The notes: generated by a model not told the origin, from the sequence alone. DNA of 64,000 bases from UBA1494_A sp963973975 (GCA_963973975.1 CAXBCF010000005.1:1-64000), one strand, 5' to 3'; positions 53,201 through 63,199 are shown, numbered from the stretch's first letter. Numbers and translations: made by a program.

Positions 53201-53432
53201 GATTTTTTTTTATGAAGGTTATTTCTCTATACTTTATAGAAAGAGCAATAATAGCTAATTTTTAGTTAAGAATCTGTAACATAAGTTACCGAGTTAATTT
53301 TATACCAAAGTTGTAGTTAATGCCGTTAATAGATTTTCTTAAGCTATAAAGGCATTAAAAGCGGCTTATGGTAATTATAAATAAGAGCTTATTGCAAAAG
53401 CGACAAGGCCTTAATAGTTTCATAAAAACAAT

Positions 53433-53460
53433 AAAACCCTCTCAAAAATGAGAAGGTTTT
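53433..53460 (-). terminator. Terminator of the tRNA-Leu transcript
   Basis: AAACC.TCTCA / TGAGA.GGTTT stem with A-rich loop, 9 bp past the tRNA 3' end on the minus strand, T-run after it. Confidence 0.75.
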
Positions 53461-53468
53461 ATAAAAAG

Positions 53469-53552
53469 TACCCCGAACGGGACTCGAACCTGCACGTCCG
53501 TAAGGACACATGGCCCTCAACCATGCCTGTCTACCAATTTCAGCACCGGGGT
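53469..53552 (-). tRNA. tRNA-Leu (anticodon GAG)
   Basis: 84 nt with a long variable arm. Acceptor ACCCCGG pairs with TCGGGGT plus discriminator A; anticodon loop TTGAGGG in the TGG/CCA-flanked stem; TTCGAGT T-loop. CCA is not encoded. Confidence 0.95.
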
Positions 53553-53624
53553 ATTACACAAAGTTAGTAAAATCAAGCAATTCAACTAAAGTTCAAAAAT
53601 GATCATTTACTTGAATTATTTTAA

Positions 53625-53658
53625 TCAAAAAAGCCACTCGTTTTTAGAGTGGCTTTTT
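53625..53658 (-). terminator. Terminator between the two tRNA genes
   Basis: AAAAAGCCACTC / GAGTGGCTTTTT stem, T-runs on both sides. Confidence 0.8.
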
Positions 53659-53669
53659 GATACTTTTTG

Positions 53670-53742
53670 TGACTTGCTTGGGGTTCGAACCCAAGACCCC
53701 ATCCTTAAAAGGGATGTGCTCTACCAGCTGAGCTAGCAAGTC
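53670..53742 (-). tRNA. tRNA-Lys (anticodon UUU)
   Basis: 73 nt. Acceptor GACTTGC pairs with GCAAGTC; anticodon loop CTTTTAA in the CATCC/GGATG stem; GGTTCGAAC T-loop. CCA is not encoded. Confidence 0.96.
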
Positions 53743-53868
53743 AAAAGGTCATGAAGACCAAGCTTTTTTTTCGGACTGCAAATATAGTAGCCTTGGTTGA
53801 ATTGACAAACTTTAGAAAGTCCTTTTTTAATAAAAAATTCTTTTAGTTTTAACTTATTGTTAATGAGT

Positions 53869-55032
53869 TTATTTAATTGATTTAATTCGCTCAAATTTCA
53901 CGTTTTTATCGATTAAATAACGCAATGTTGCCATGGTACGAAGTTTTTTTGCACCAAGATTCTGGATTACATGAATCATTTTGGGATTAAAATCGCCAAT
54001 CCAAGTGATGACTAAATCTTTGTATTGATTCTTTTTGGTAACAATTTTCTGACATTCATCCATTAAAGCACCTTCAAGTCCTTTGCTTTGAAAATCCGGA
54101 TCTACTCCAAATGCCAATCCAAAGAAAGTGGTGCAAGTTCCCGTGAGTTTATGGTAGAGGAATTTAATTTTTCCCCACCAATTAAGGTTTCCATTTACGT
54201 GTTTAAAAATTTGATTGATTTCAGGAAGCGCAATAAAAAAACCTGCTGGAACTCCTTTGTAGTAGGAAAATAGAATCAATTTTTCATCCATAATTGGTTT
54301 AATCGTTTTCATAATTGCCATCGCTTGTGCTTTTTCCATTGGAATAAATCCTGCATGCCCTTTCGCCCAAGCTCGATTATAGACGATTCTGAAATCTTCC
54401 GCGTACTTTTCTAGATTTTTCTTTTTAATGGTCTCAAAACTGAAGTCTGGATTTTTTCGAATTCGTTTTGATTTATCCACTAAAAGTGGACTCAACTCGG
54501 CAGTAGTTGTTCTATAATAAATGAACTGTTCGAAATAAGTCTTGAATCCGTATGCCTCAAAAAAGGGTACATAATATTCTGGATTGTAATTCTGATTATA
54601 GTAGGGAGGATATTCAAAATTCTCGATAATTAATCCCCAAAATTTATCTCTTTCTCCAAAGTTGACAGGACCTTCCATGATTTGCATTCCTTTGTCTTTC
54701 AGCCAATTTTTAGCCGTATCAAAAAGTAGAAATGCAGCATCTTGATCATTGATGCACTCAAAAAATCCCATTCCACCAACTTTAGCAGTTGATTTTTTGT
54801 TGGCTTTGTGATTGATAAATGCAGCAACTCTACCAATTACTTTCCCATCTTGGTGTAAAACAAAACGAGTTGCTTCTCCATGTCTGAAAAACTTATTTTT
54901 TTGTGAATCAAATACTTTTTGAATATCCTGCTTGAGATGTGGCACCCAATATGGATCGTTTTTGTAAATTTTAAAAGGTAGTTCGTGAAATTCCTTTTCT
55001 GTTATTTTGTCACTTACTTCTTGAATTGACAT
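53869..55032 (-). CDS. GNAT-like acyltransferase of unknown substrate
   Basis: 387 residues from the ATG at 55032; a longer in-frame start at 55062 adds ten residues without a conserved feature. The N-terminal part has FRHGEATRFVLHQDGKVIGRVAAFINH and FFECINDQDAAFLLFDTAKNWL, and the late part GVDPDFQSKGLEGALMDE, both GNAT-style acetyl-CoA-binding text. Similar ~380-residue proteins are widespread in Bacteroidota, with no known substrate. The whole length is covered by two GNAT-type halves. Confidence 0.78.
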   Translation of the reverse strand: MSIQEVSDKITEKEFHELPFKIYKNDPYWVPHLKQDIQKVFDSQKNKFFRHGEATRFVLHQDGKVIGRVAAFINHKANKKSTAKVGGMGFFECINDQDAAFLLFDTAKNWLKDKGMQIMEGPVNFGERDKFWGLIIENFEYPPYYNQNYNPEYYVPFFEAYGFKTYFEQFIYYRTTTAELSPLLVDKSKRIRKNPDFSFETIKKKNLEKYAEDFRIVYNRAWAKGHAGFIPMEKAQAMAIMKTIKPIMDEKLILFSYYKGVPAGFFIALPEINQIFKHVNGNLNWWGKIKFLYHKLTGTCTTFFGLAFGVDPDFQSKGLEGALMDECQKIVTKKNQYKDLVITWIGDFNPKMIHVIQNLGAKKLRTMATLRYLIDKNVKFERIKSIK

Positions 55033-55101
55033 GCTTCGATTAAATTTGAATCCGAAAAGCAAAACTAATCAATACACAGTTGTTTTATCTAAATGAAATG
55101 A

Positions 55102-55911
55102 ATGAGAAATAAGGTAGTAATTATTACAGGGGCATCTTCAGGAATTGGGAAAGCAACCGCAATACAATTTGCCTTAGAAGGTGCCAAGATCGTTATGGCT
55201 GCAAGAAATAAACAAAAACTAGATGGAGCAGCAGCTGATAATGCATTGAAAGGAACAGCAGTTTTAACAGTTGTAGCTGATGTTGCTAAGGAGCAAGATT
55301 GCAAGCATTTAATTGAAGCAACAATTCAGCGCTTTGGAGCAATTGATATTCTGATTAATAATGCTGGTATTTCAATGCGTGCTTTGTTTAATGAAGCTGA
55401 TTTATCGATCATCAAAAATGTAATGGATATTAATTTTTGGGGAACGGTTTATTGTACCAAATACGCTTTACCTTATTTGTTGAAAAGCAAAGGTTCTGTA
55501 GCAGGAATTTCTTCCATCGCTGGATATGTTGGATTGCCTGCAAGGACAGGCTATTCTGCTTCAAAATTTGCAATGCAGGGTTTTTTAGAAGCACTTAGAA
55601 CTGAAAATTTAGAGAATAATTTACATGTTTTGATAGCTTGTCCTGGTTTTACGGCTTCTAACATACGAAATATGGCTTTAACTGCCGATGGTTCAAGTCA
55701 AGGAGAATCTCCCAGAGAAGAAGAGAAAATGATGTCTGCCGAAGAAGTAGCTTCACATATCTTCAAAGCAATAAAGTACAGAAAGCCCAACCTTGTTTTA
55801 ACTTTTGAAGGTAAAATGGCTGTAATGTTAAAGAAGTTTTTTCCCAATTTATTGCAGCGGATGGTGTTTAATAAGATGAAAAAAGAAGCTGACTCACCTC
55901 TTAAATCATGA
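55102..55911 (+). CDS. Short-chain dehydrogenase/reductase
   Basis: 269 residues. Cofactor motif TGASSGIGKA (about 10-19), NNAGIS (about 90-95), catalytic Ser in ISSIAGYVG and the YSASK (YxxxK) pair at about 153-157. Classical SDR, probably NAD(P)(H)-dependent, with DHRS7-like features in the C-terminal part. The substrate is unknown. It overlaps the shikimate kinase gene by 4 bp, so the two are translated together. Confidence 0.9.
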   Translation: MRNKVVIITGASSGIGKATAIQFALEGAKIVMAARNKQKLDGAAADNALKGTAVLTVVADVAKEQDCKHLIEATIQRFGAIDILINNAGISMRALFNEADLSIIKNVMDINFWGTVYCTKYALPYLLKSKGSVAGISSIAGYVGLPARTGYSASKFAMQGFLEALRTENLENNLHVLIACPGFTASNIRNMALTADGSSQGESPREEEKMMSAEEVASHIFKAIKYRKPNLVLTFEGKMAVMLKKFFPNLLQRMVFNKMKKEADSPLKS

Positions 55912-56417
55912 AGCAAAGTATTTTTTTAATGGGTTTTATGGCTTCGGGTAAATCGACTTTGGGGAAGAAGTTGGCTAAAAAACTTGAACTAGAATTCATA
56001 GAAACGGATGCTTTAGTTGAAAATGAAGTCGGAATAACTGTTCAAACTATTTTTAGTGAGAAAGGGGAGGCTTATTTCCGAGAATTAGAAAGCCGTGTTT
56101 TACGTCAACTTGATTTTACCACAAATAAAGTCATTGCTTTAGGAGGAGGGACAGCTTGTTCGGAGGATAATCTAAATTTTATACAATCTAAGGGATTAAG
56201 CATTTACTTTCGTGTGCCAATTCCTGATTTAATTGGCAGGCTTCGACAGAATAGAATCAAACGTCCACTTACTTCAAATTTAGATGATGAAGAGATTGCA
56301 CAGCTAGTAAATGAAAAAATGACTGAAAGAGCTCCTTATTATGAAAAAGCAACGTTAGTTTTTGATGTTCATAGTGGAGATATTAATAAACTTGTTAAAG
56401 AGCTACTAAATCGCTAA
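55908..56417 (+). CDS. aroK: Shikimate kinase
   Basis: Phosphorylates shikimate at the 3-OH. 169 residues. Walker A GFMASGKST (about 8-16), shikimate-contacting FIETDALVENE and FRELESRVLRQL, and GGGTACSE (about 80-87). The lid segment RPLTS is intact. Converges with the EnvC-like gene 6 bp downstream; no clear terminator is seen between them. Confidence 0.95.
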   Translation: MKQSIFLMGFMASGKSTLGKKLAKKLELEFIETDALVENEVGITVQTIFSEKGEAYFRELESRVLRQLDFTTNKVIALGGGTACSEDNLNFIQSKGLSIYFRVPIPDLIGRLRQNRIKRPLTSNLDDEEIAQLVNEKMTERAPYYEKATLVFDVHSGDINKLVKELLNR

Positions 56418-56423
56418 AGAAGC

Positions 56424-57659
56424 TTACTTCTTATAAATCCATTGCTCAGGATTTAGTTTGTCAGGAGTTTTTCCTGTCACTTTCCATATTTCTAGGTGCA
56501 GGTTGGAGGTATTTACATCTTTGTCAGACATTAAGATTCCAATATTTTGCTTGGTACTTACTTTTTCACCGGCACTTACAAATACTTCTTTAAAGTAGAA
56601 ATAAACAGTAAAATACTGACCATGATTAATCATCACAGCTTTTCCATCGTTAGGTATAACAATTATTTTACTCACAGTGCCTTCATAAACTGCTCTACCC
56701 ATGTTTTCTTTTGTGGTAGAAATTTCAATACCGTTGTTTTGAAGTGTCACACCTTTAAGGGTAGGGTGAGGGTGTTGACCAAATCGAGCGGTGATAATTC
56801 CTTCAGAAACGGGCCATGGAAGCATGCCCTTATTCGCTACAAAAGAGTTAGAAAGCTTTTGCGCCTCAGGAGTTAAAGGAAAGCCTTCAGATGCTTTACC
56901 TTTCTTAGCAGCTTCTTCTCTTGCTTTTCTAATTTCCTCAGCAATAATTTTCTCTATGGCTTTGGTAATTTTTTGAGCTGCTATTTCTTTTTGCTTCAAT
57001 TCTTTTTTCAATTGCTGTTCTTTGCCCTTAAGAGAATTGACCGTACTCTCTTGTTTGCTCTTCTCACCAGCTAAAAGATTCTTTTCATTCAATTTAGCTT
57101 GAAGTAAACCTTCTTTACTTTGCTTGATTGCAGCCAATACTTTGATTTGCTTGTCTATCTCCGCTTTTTGGGCAAGTATTTTTTCAGCTTGATTTTGACG
57201 AAATTGAGCATACTGCTGAAAATACTTTAATCGCTTAAAGGCTTGATTGAAATTATCAGCAGCCAAAAGAAACATCATTTTATTGTATGCACTTCTATTT
57301 TTATAAGCATTCTGAATCATCTTCGCATACTCATCTTTCAGCTGTACTAAGTCCTTTTCTAAGCTATCAACATTGCTAATTTGTATTAGAATACTGTCTT
57401 CAAGTAGGTCAATTTCCTGCTCCATTGTGAAGATCAAATCCTCTCTACTTTTAATTTTACTGTTGAGCTGTCGTAATTGATTTAAGGTAGTTTTTTTGGA
57501 TTTTTCAGTTTCTTGCAATAATTTATTGGTGTACTGAATTTCCTCTTGCAATTGTTTTTTCTTCTGCTGAAGATCCTTTTTACTTTGTCCAAAAGCAAGA
57601 CCACTTAGCAGAAATATACAAGCAAAACTGAAGAAAAGCCTAATAAAATACTTGCTCAT
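56424..57659 (-). CDS. EnvC-like murein hydrolase activator, degenerate LytM domain
   Basis: 411 residues from the ATG at 57659, at the signal peptide (MSKYFIRLFFSFACIFLLSG). A long coiled coil (about 25-240) is followed by an M23/LytM domain (about 290-400). The zinc ligands are missing: the usual H-x-G-x-D segment reads NNGIEIS, the YxH segment reads YFYFK, and HxH reads SNLH. It is therefore probably non-catalytic and, like EnvC/NlpD, activates a cell-division amidase. Last of the minus-strand operon; overlaps the DUF4292 gene by 20 bp. Confidence 0.88.
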   Translation of the reverse strand: MSKYFIRLFFSFACIFLLSGLAFGQSKKDLQQKKKQLQEEIQYTNKLLQETEKSKKTTLNQLRQLNSKIKSREDLIFTMEQEIDLLEDSILIQISNVDSLEKDLVQLKDEYAKMIQNAYKNRSAYNKMMFLLAADNFNQAFKRLKYFQQYAQFRQNQAEKILAQKAEIDKQIKVLAAIKQSKEGLLQAKLNEKNLLAGEKSKQESTVNSLKGKEQQLKKELKQKEIAAQKITKAIEKIIAEEIRKAREEAAKKGKASEGFPLTPEAQKLSNSFVANKGMLPWPVSEGIITARFGQHPHPTLKGVTLQNNGIEISTTKENMGRAVYEGTVSKIIVIPNDGKAVMINHGQYFTVYFYFKEVFVSAGEKVSTKQNIGILMSDKDVNTSNLHLEIWKVTGKTPDKLNPEQWIYKK

Positions 57660-58461
57660 ACTTGGATGGAACATTGAATGGAAAGTTAATGGATTCATTT
57701 AAATCAATTTTTGAATAATCCATTTTTATTTTCACAGGTTTTTCAGATTGAAAATTAAAGTCTAGATTTTGAGCTAATGATTGATCATTAATGCTTGTAA
57801 AGTTACTGTATTTACCCTGAACAAATCGATTGGCAGACAAATCAGAAAAAAGCAATTTTGAGATTTTAAAATTAATTGGTTCTAACCAAATACTAAATAC
57901 TTCCTCGTCCTTTCGCTCTATTTTTTGTGGTTTATCATCAGCTTTCTTGGCTTTTCGTTTTTTTAAATTTCCTAAATAGTAAAAGGTCTTATCAGTAGAA
58001 AAGTTAAGCTTTTCATTTATTTCAAAATCAATTGGGTTTCCAAGAATTAATGCTTGTAATAGCTGAAACTCTAATTCAATGTTAAATCGTTTATTAAGGT
58101 AATTATAGTCCCCAATAAAATATTCTTTATTTAATCGATTGATGATTTTAACTGTATCGTCAGTTATTAATAATCTCGCTACTTCAATGCCTAAAGCCGG
58201 ACTAATAGAAATCCAAATAGCACTGTCTTTTTTCAATCTAAAGTTTGCACGAAATGAATTCTTTTTTCCACCCTCATTTTCGATTTGTACAGAAGCTTTA
58301 AAATTCAAGGTAGAAAATTCAAAAGCATTCAGGTTCATTTGATTGACAAGGTATTCAGTTTTTTTGCCTTCTAAATCACTTTTTTTAGCCTTTTCTGCAG
58401 TTTTACATGAAAATAGATAGAGTAAGGGGATTAAGATTAGAAAGGTAGAAACTTTATTCAT
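57640..58461 (-). CDS. DUF4292 lipoprotein
   Basis: 273 residues from the ATG at 58461. Lipoprotein signal (LLYLFSCKTAEK) and a LolA/LolB-like beta sheet body (FRANFRLKKDSAIWISISPALGIEVARLLI), which fits the DUF4292 family. Possibly a lipid or lipoprotein carrier; this is inferred from the fold. The start overlaps the TPR gene by 8 bp, and the same order of genes (TPR, DUF4292, EnvC-like) recurs in Bacteroidota. Confidence 0.88.
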   Translation of the reverse strand: MNKVSTFLILIPLLYLFSCKTAEKAKKSDLEGKKTEYLVNQMNLNAFEFSTLNFKASVQIENEGGKKNSFRANFRLKKDSAIWISISPALGIEVARLLITDDTVKIINRLNKEYFIGDYNYLNKRFNIELEFQLLQALILGNPIDFEINEKLNFSTDKTFYYLGNLKKRKAKKADDKPQKIERKDEEVFSIWLEPINFKISKLLFSDLSANRFVQGKYSNFTSINDQSLAQNLDFNFQSEKPVKIKMDYSKIDLNESINFPFNVPSKYEQVFY

Positions 58462-60190
58462 ATAGTTTTTTCTCTTCAATTTTTTTATCAAGCAGTTTTG
58501 AGTCACTACCAGCAGCTTTTGCTTTTTTCCAGTATTTTACTGCAGCTTCTACATCACCCAATTGATACATGATATCTCCTTTGTGTTCCAATAATACTGC
58601 GCTTGAACCGTCTGTAGACAATGCTTTATCAATCCATTTATTAGCTTCTTTATATTCGCTAAGTTGATATAGAATCCAAGCATAGGTGTCTTGAAATGAA
58701 GCCTGATTTGGCGCAAGTTCATTTGATTTTAAAGACATCTGTTTTGCTTTTTCTAAGTTTTCTTTCCTTAATGAAAGGTAATAGCTGTAATTATTGAGGA
58801 CGTAAACATTATTTGGATCTAATGAAAGCGCTTTTTCATAATTTTCATCTGATTTTACATGATTGCCAATTTCATGGTAACTATCACCAATAGAAGAATA
58901 TAATTGACTTTTTAATGCTTGATTATCGATGACTAAATCAGTAGCATACTCATATACTTTGATTGCTTCTGTATGCTGTTTATCTTCTGACAACCCCAAT
59001 CCGTAAAGCAGAAAAACAGTTGGTTGGTTAGGAAAAAGTGATGTCGCTCTTTTTCCATAGTTTAATAAACCTGCATTATCTCGTGTTTCAGAAAAAATAA
59101 CAAGTAATTGATTCCAAATCGGAAATCTGCTACTGTCAATTGCAATAGTTTGTTTGTAAGCTTCTTTTGCATCCTCAACTTGATTGTTGAAATACAAAAA
59201 ATCACCGTGAAGCGCATGTGACTTTGCATTTTCAGGATGAGCTTCAACAATTCTTTCGCAAAGTTCCAATCCTTCTTCTTTTTTCTCTTTGTTATTAGTA
59301 TTGACTTGATAAAAATTTAAAAAGTATTTGATTTTATCGTCGATGTCCATTTCAGAATTAGAAAATGCTTTTTTAAGGGAAATTAAATAAGCTTCTTGAT
59401 TTCCTTCAGAACGATGGTATTCAGCTAAAGAAAATTGAACAAGGTAGTTTTCAGGAGCAAGTTTTTGCATCTGTTCATAAACTTCTAAGGCCTTATCCTG
59501 TAAGTTGTTTGATAAGTAGATGTCAGCAAGTACTCCATAGTAATTGATATTTTCAGGGAACTTATCAATCAATTTTCTAACTTCTTCTGTTGCTGCTTCT
59601 ATATTATTTTGAGAAAGGTAAATGCGTTGTTTTAAAAATGAAATCTCCTCATTTACTCCAATGTCATTTTCGATTTTATTGAGGTAATGAATACTTTCTT
59701 TATACTCACGAACACCGAACAATAACTTTGAGAGCTCATATTTCAATTCGATTTTTTCAGGATTTTCTTCTACAAGCTCCTTAAAAACTTTTATTGATTC
59801 TTTAATTTTTTGTTCAGATTGAAGAAATGTAGCATAGGAAAGTTTATACCAATAATTGCTAGGATCTAATTCATTGGCTCGTTGAAATTCTTTAAACGCC
59901 AAATCGTTTTTTCCGAGTAAACCATACACGGAACCTAATTCAAAGTGAGCTGCTGCACTATATGGATCAATTTTTATTGCATTTTGAAAAAGTGTTTCTG
60001 CTCGCTCAAAATCTTCTAAAATCTTTGCTTTACTCCCATCGATGTAAGTTCTTCCAAATAAAACCCTTTTTTCTTCACTTAGAATTGGTCTTTTTGAAGA
60101 CGCTTTATTAGATGAATCAAGCGTTTCTTTCTTGCTAGCACATGCAAACAGTGAAAAGACAATAAATAATAGAAATAAATTTTTAATCAT
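58454..60190 (-). CDS. TPR-repeat lipoprotein
   Basis: 578 residues from the ATG at 60190 (MIKNLFLLFIVFSLFACASK, lipobox LFAC). About fifteen TPR units cover the rest, e.g. AAAHFELGSVYGLLGKNDLA and SSIGDSYHEIGNHVKSDENY. Probably an outer-membrane scaffold. The start is set by the signal peptide; the frame continues to 60217, inside the upstream gene. Confidence 0.9.
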   Translation of the reverse strand: MIKNLFLLFIVFSLFACASKKETLDSSNKASSKRPILSEEKRVLFGRTYIDGSKAKILEDFERAETLFQNAIKIDPYSAAAHFELGSVYGLLGKNDLAFKEFQRANELDPSNYWYKLSYATFLQSEQKIKESIKVFKELVEENPEKIELKYELSKLLFGVREYKESIHYLNKIENDIGVNEEISFLKQRIYLSQNNIEAATEEVRKLIDKFPENINYYGVLADIYLSNNLQDKALEVYEQMQKLAPENYLVQFSLAEYHRSEGNQEAYLISLKKAFSNSEMDIDDKIKYFLNFYQVNTNNKEKKEEGLELCERIVEAHPENAKSHALHGDFLYFNNQVEDAKEAYKQTIAIDSSRFPIWNQLLVIFSETRDNAGLLNYGKRATSLFPNQPTVFLLYGLGLSEDKQHTEAIKVYEYATDLVIDNQALKSQLYSSIGDSYHEIGNHVKSDENYEKALSLDPNNVYVLNNYSYYLSLRKENLEKAKQMSLKSNELAPNQASFQDTYAWILYQLSEYKEANKWIDKALSTDGSSAVLLEHKGDIMYQLGDVEAAVKYWKKAKAAGSDSKLLDKKIEEKKLYE

Positions 60191-60191
60191 T

Positions 60192-61196
60192 TTAGTTTTT
60201 CCATTCATTAAAATCACCGATGCTTAATTCTTTGGCATTTTCCTCTAATTGTGTATGGTTACTAATCATTGAATTGGTAAGGTTTAATCCTTTAATTCGA
60301 CTGTTAGTTTGTATTATGCTGTTGCTAATTATAGAATTTTCAATGATTGTACCATCTCCAATTGAAACATGTGGACCAACCACAGCATTTTTAATACTTA
60401 CATTTTCTCCAATGTAACATGGTGCGATTATTTGGCTGTTTTCAATGTGAGCCGATTTTGCAACAATATCTTCTTTTTTAATAAACTCCAATACCCGTTG
60501 ATTGGTAAATACCGTCGCATTTTTATTTCCACAATCCAACCACTCTGTAACTTCTCCAGGAGCAAAACTTGTTCCAGCATTTTTCATTCGCTCAAGTGCA
60601 TCTGTAATTTGGTACTCTCCCTTGTCTTTTATATCGTTGTCGATTAAATACTGCAAGTTTTCTTTTAAGTAGGCACCATCTTTAAAATAGTAGATTCCGA
60701 TGATTGCTAAATCAGATACAAAAGTGCTTGGTTTTTCTATAAAATCAGTAATTTGATTTTGCTCATTTAATTTAATTACTCCAAAAGCAGAAGGGTCTTC
60801 GACTTTTTGCACCCATATAATACCATCTTTGCTGTCATCTAATTTAAAATCAGCCCGAAAAAGTGTATCAGCAAAAGCGACAATGGTTTTACCCTCCATA
60901 ATTTCTTTGGCACAAAGAATTGCATGAGCAGTTCCTAAAGCCTCTTCTTGATGGTATATTTTTCCTTTAGCGCCAAGACTTTCAGCTACTTCGATTAAGT
61001 GCTTTTCAACCTCTCTTCCAAAATCTCCAATTACAAATCCAATTTCTTCAATCGGTTCTTGGCAAACTGCAGCAATGTCTTCAACCAAGCGCTGAACAAT
61101 TGGCTTGCCTGCTATTGGAAGCAATGGTTTTGGAATAGTAAGCGTGTGTGGCCTCATTCTTTTTCCTCGGCCTGCCATAGGAACAATAATTTTCAT
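60192..61196 (-). CDS. Sugar-phosphate nucleotidyltransferase (GlmU/RmlA-like)
   Basis: 334 residues. N-terminal pyrophosphorylase domain with MAGRGKRMRPHTLTIPKPLL (about 7-26), LGTAHAILCAKE and FADTLF, then a left-handed beta-helix of hexapeptide repeats from about 250 (ENVSIKNAVVGPHVSIGDGT). Makes an NDP-sugar from a sugar phosphate. The sugar cannot be fixed from the sequence; the acetyltransferase-type repeats are short. It lies between dut and the TPR gene, which is the usual order. Confidence 0.88.
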   Translation of the reverse strand: MKIIVPMAGRGKRMRPHTLTIPKPLLPIAGKPIVQRLVEDIAAVCQEPIEEIGFVIGDFGREVEKHLIEVAESLGAKGKIYHQEEALGTAHAILCAKEIMEGKTIVAFADTLFRADFKLDDSKDGIIWVQKVEDPSAFGVIKLNEQNQITDFIEKPSTFVSDLAIIGIYYFKDGAYLKENLQYLIDNDIKDKGEYQITDALERMKNAGTSFAPGEVTEWLDCGNKNATVFTNQRVLEFIKKEDIVAKSAHIENSQIIAPCYIGENVSIKNAVVGPHVSIGDGTIIENSIISNSIIQTNSRIKGLNLTNSMISNHTQLEENAKELSIGDFNEWKN

Positions 61197-61255
61197 ATAA
61201 TGATGTCTTTTATTAGATTTGAGTTTAAGTACTCGTTTAAGTTAATAGCGATAGC

Positions 61256-61690
61256 TTAGGATTTTCCGGTACTACCGAATCCTCCACTTCCACGTTCAGT
61301 ATCTGTTAACACTTCTGTTTCAATCCAAGTTGCTTGTTCGTGTTTAGCAAAAACCATTTGAGCAATTCTTTCGCCATCTTCAATCACAAATGTTTCTTTC
61401 GAAAGATTGACCAATAATACTTTAATTTCTCCTCGATAATCAGCATCAATGGTGCCAGGTGAATTTAAAACTGTGATGCCATGTTTGTAAGCTAAACCGC
61501 TTCTCGGACGAACTTGCGCTTCATATCCTTCAGGTATTTCAAGAAAAAGTCCTGTGGGAACGATGGTTTTTTCTCCACCCAAAAGTGAAATTGACTCAGA
61601 TAAATTTGCTCTTAAATCTACTCCTGCAGATGCATTGGTTGCATAATGCGGTAGTGGATGTTTGGATTGATTAACGATTCTTATTTTCAT
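61256..61690 (-). CDS. dut: dUTP diphosphatase
   Basis: Converts dUTP to dUMP, keeping uracil out of DNA. 144 residues, homotrimeric family. All five motifs are present: ASAGVDLRA (I), RPRSGLAYKHGI (II), GTIDADYRGEIKV (III), GERIAQMVF (IV) and RGSGGFGSTG (V). Confidence 0.97.
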   Translation of the reverse strand: MKIRIVNQSKHPLPHYATNASAGVDLRANLSESISLLGGEKTIVPTGLFLEIPEGYEAQVRPRSGLAYKHGITVLNSPGTIDADYRGEIKVLLVNLSKETFVIEDGERIAQMVFAKHEQATWIETEVLTDTERGSGGFGSTGKS

Positions 61691-61711
61691 GAACTAGGAA
61701 GAATTTAGAAG

Positions 61712-63199
61712 TTACGAAATTATGGCTTTTTTAGGTTTTTCTAAAACCCAAATTATGCCAAAGTAGCTTAATAAAAATAGAGAATTAATTAAATACGTCA
61801 TCGTTTCTGACAGAATTGGTTTTAACCAAACTGAAACAAAGAATAGAAGCAAGGCTAAACCCAGATAAAAGAAAATTCTTTTTAGTGGATAGTCAATCTT
61901 GAAATATTTTTGACCAAAGTAATAGGAAATTACCACCATGCTGCCATAGCAAACAAAAGTTGCCCAAGCAGATCCAGTATAACCGATTTTTGGAATTAAA
62001 ATAAAGTTTAATAAGATGGTGATCAAAGCACCCACTAAAGCAATGTATGCACCAAATTTTGTTTTGCCATTGAGCTTGTACCAAACGGAAAGGTTGTAGA
62101 AAATTCCCAAGAAAATATTAGAAAATAAAAGAATTGGTACAACATGCAGCCCTTCCCAATATTCTTGTTTTGCTAAAAAATGCTTGAAAATATCGATGTA
62201 AAAAATAACCACCAAAAAGATGATGGTACAAACAATTACAAAGTACTTCATAATGTTTGCATATGTTTCTCTTGCATCTGTTTCCTTTTCTTTCGAGAAA
62301 AAGAATGGCTCAGCAGCATAACGAAATGCTTGAATAAACAAGGTAATAATGATTGACAATTTGTAAACACCTCCATAAACTCCAACATTAGCTGTTGCTT
62401 CATAAAGTCCCTTACTTTCTATCAACAGCCATTTAATCATGATTTTGTCAGCATTTTCGTTCACCATGATTGCCAAACTCGAAATGAGCAATGGACTGCC
62501 GTAAATCAACATTTTCTTCAACAATTTCTTTTCAAAAATTGCTTTGGCTTGCAGCATGATGGGTGAAAGCAGGATGAATTTTATACAACTTGCAAATAGA
62601 TTGGAAATGAAAACATAACCAATTCCAATATCGGGACTGTAAAAAGTATCAATAAGAAAATTGCTATCACCCTGAAGGTGAGCAGGAATACAATAGCCTA
62701 TCCAAAAAAGATTGAGACCGATGTTGACAAAAATTGAAATCAGGTTCACTGCAGCAAAACGATATGCTTTGTTCTCAACCCTTAAGCGAGCAAGTGGAAT
62801 GGAAGAAATGGCATCTAAGCCGACAATAAAAGCAAACCAGATAACATATTCATTGTTGTCGGGGTACTTTAAAAAATTGGCAATGTCAATTGAAAAATAG
62901 GAAGCTAAGAAGATGAAGATGGAAGTAGTGCCAATCAATGAAAATAGAATGGTACTAAAAACTGTTTTATGCTCGTAATCGCCCTTACTTTGGAAGCGAA
63001 AATAAGCGACTTCCATTCCATACGTTAATAAAACCACCAAAAATGAAACATAGGCATACATTTCAGTGATTTCCCCATATTCACTCAGCATGAATCTGCC
63101 TGTGTGCAATGGCACTAACAGGTAGTTCAGCAAACGACCGATAATGCTTGGAAGTCCGTAAATTGCAGTTTGCCCTGCTAATTTTTGCAGTGCTCTCAA
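61712..63199 (-). CDS. Polysaccharide flippase (MOP superfamily)
   Basis: 495 residues with about 14 membrane helices. Starts at a TTG (63199) because the family opening RALQKLAGQTAIYGLPSIIG follows at once. Opens the minus-strand operon. Longer than the flippase at 18185-19492 and with a different start (LAGQTAIYG type), so probably a distinct export system, perhaps for a lipid-linked precursor conserved across Bacteroidota. Confidence 0.9.
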   Translation of the reverse strand: MRALQKLAGQTAIYGLPSIIGRLLNYLLVPLHTGRFMLSEYGEITEMYAYVSFLVVLLTYGMEVAYFRFQSKGDYEHKTVFSTILFSLIGTTSIFIFLASYFSIDIANFLKYPDNNEYVIWFAFIVGLDAISSIPLARLRVENKAYRFAAVNLISIFVNIGLNLFWIGYCIPAHLQGDSNFLIDTFYSPDIGIGYVFISNLFASCIKFILLSPIMLQAKAIFEKKLLKKMLIYGSPLLISSLAIMVNENADKIMIKWLLIESKGLYEATANVGVYGGVYKLSIIITLFIQAFRYAAEPFFFSKEKETDARETYANIMKYFVIVCTIIFLVVIFYIDIFKHFLAKQEYWEGLHVVPILLFSNIFLGIFYNLSVWYKLNGKTKFGAYIALVGALITILLNFILIPKIGYTGSAWATFVCYGSMVVISYYFGQKYFKIDYPLKRIFFYLGLALLLFFVSVWLKPILSETMTYLINSLFLLSYFGIIWVLEKPKKAIIS

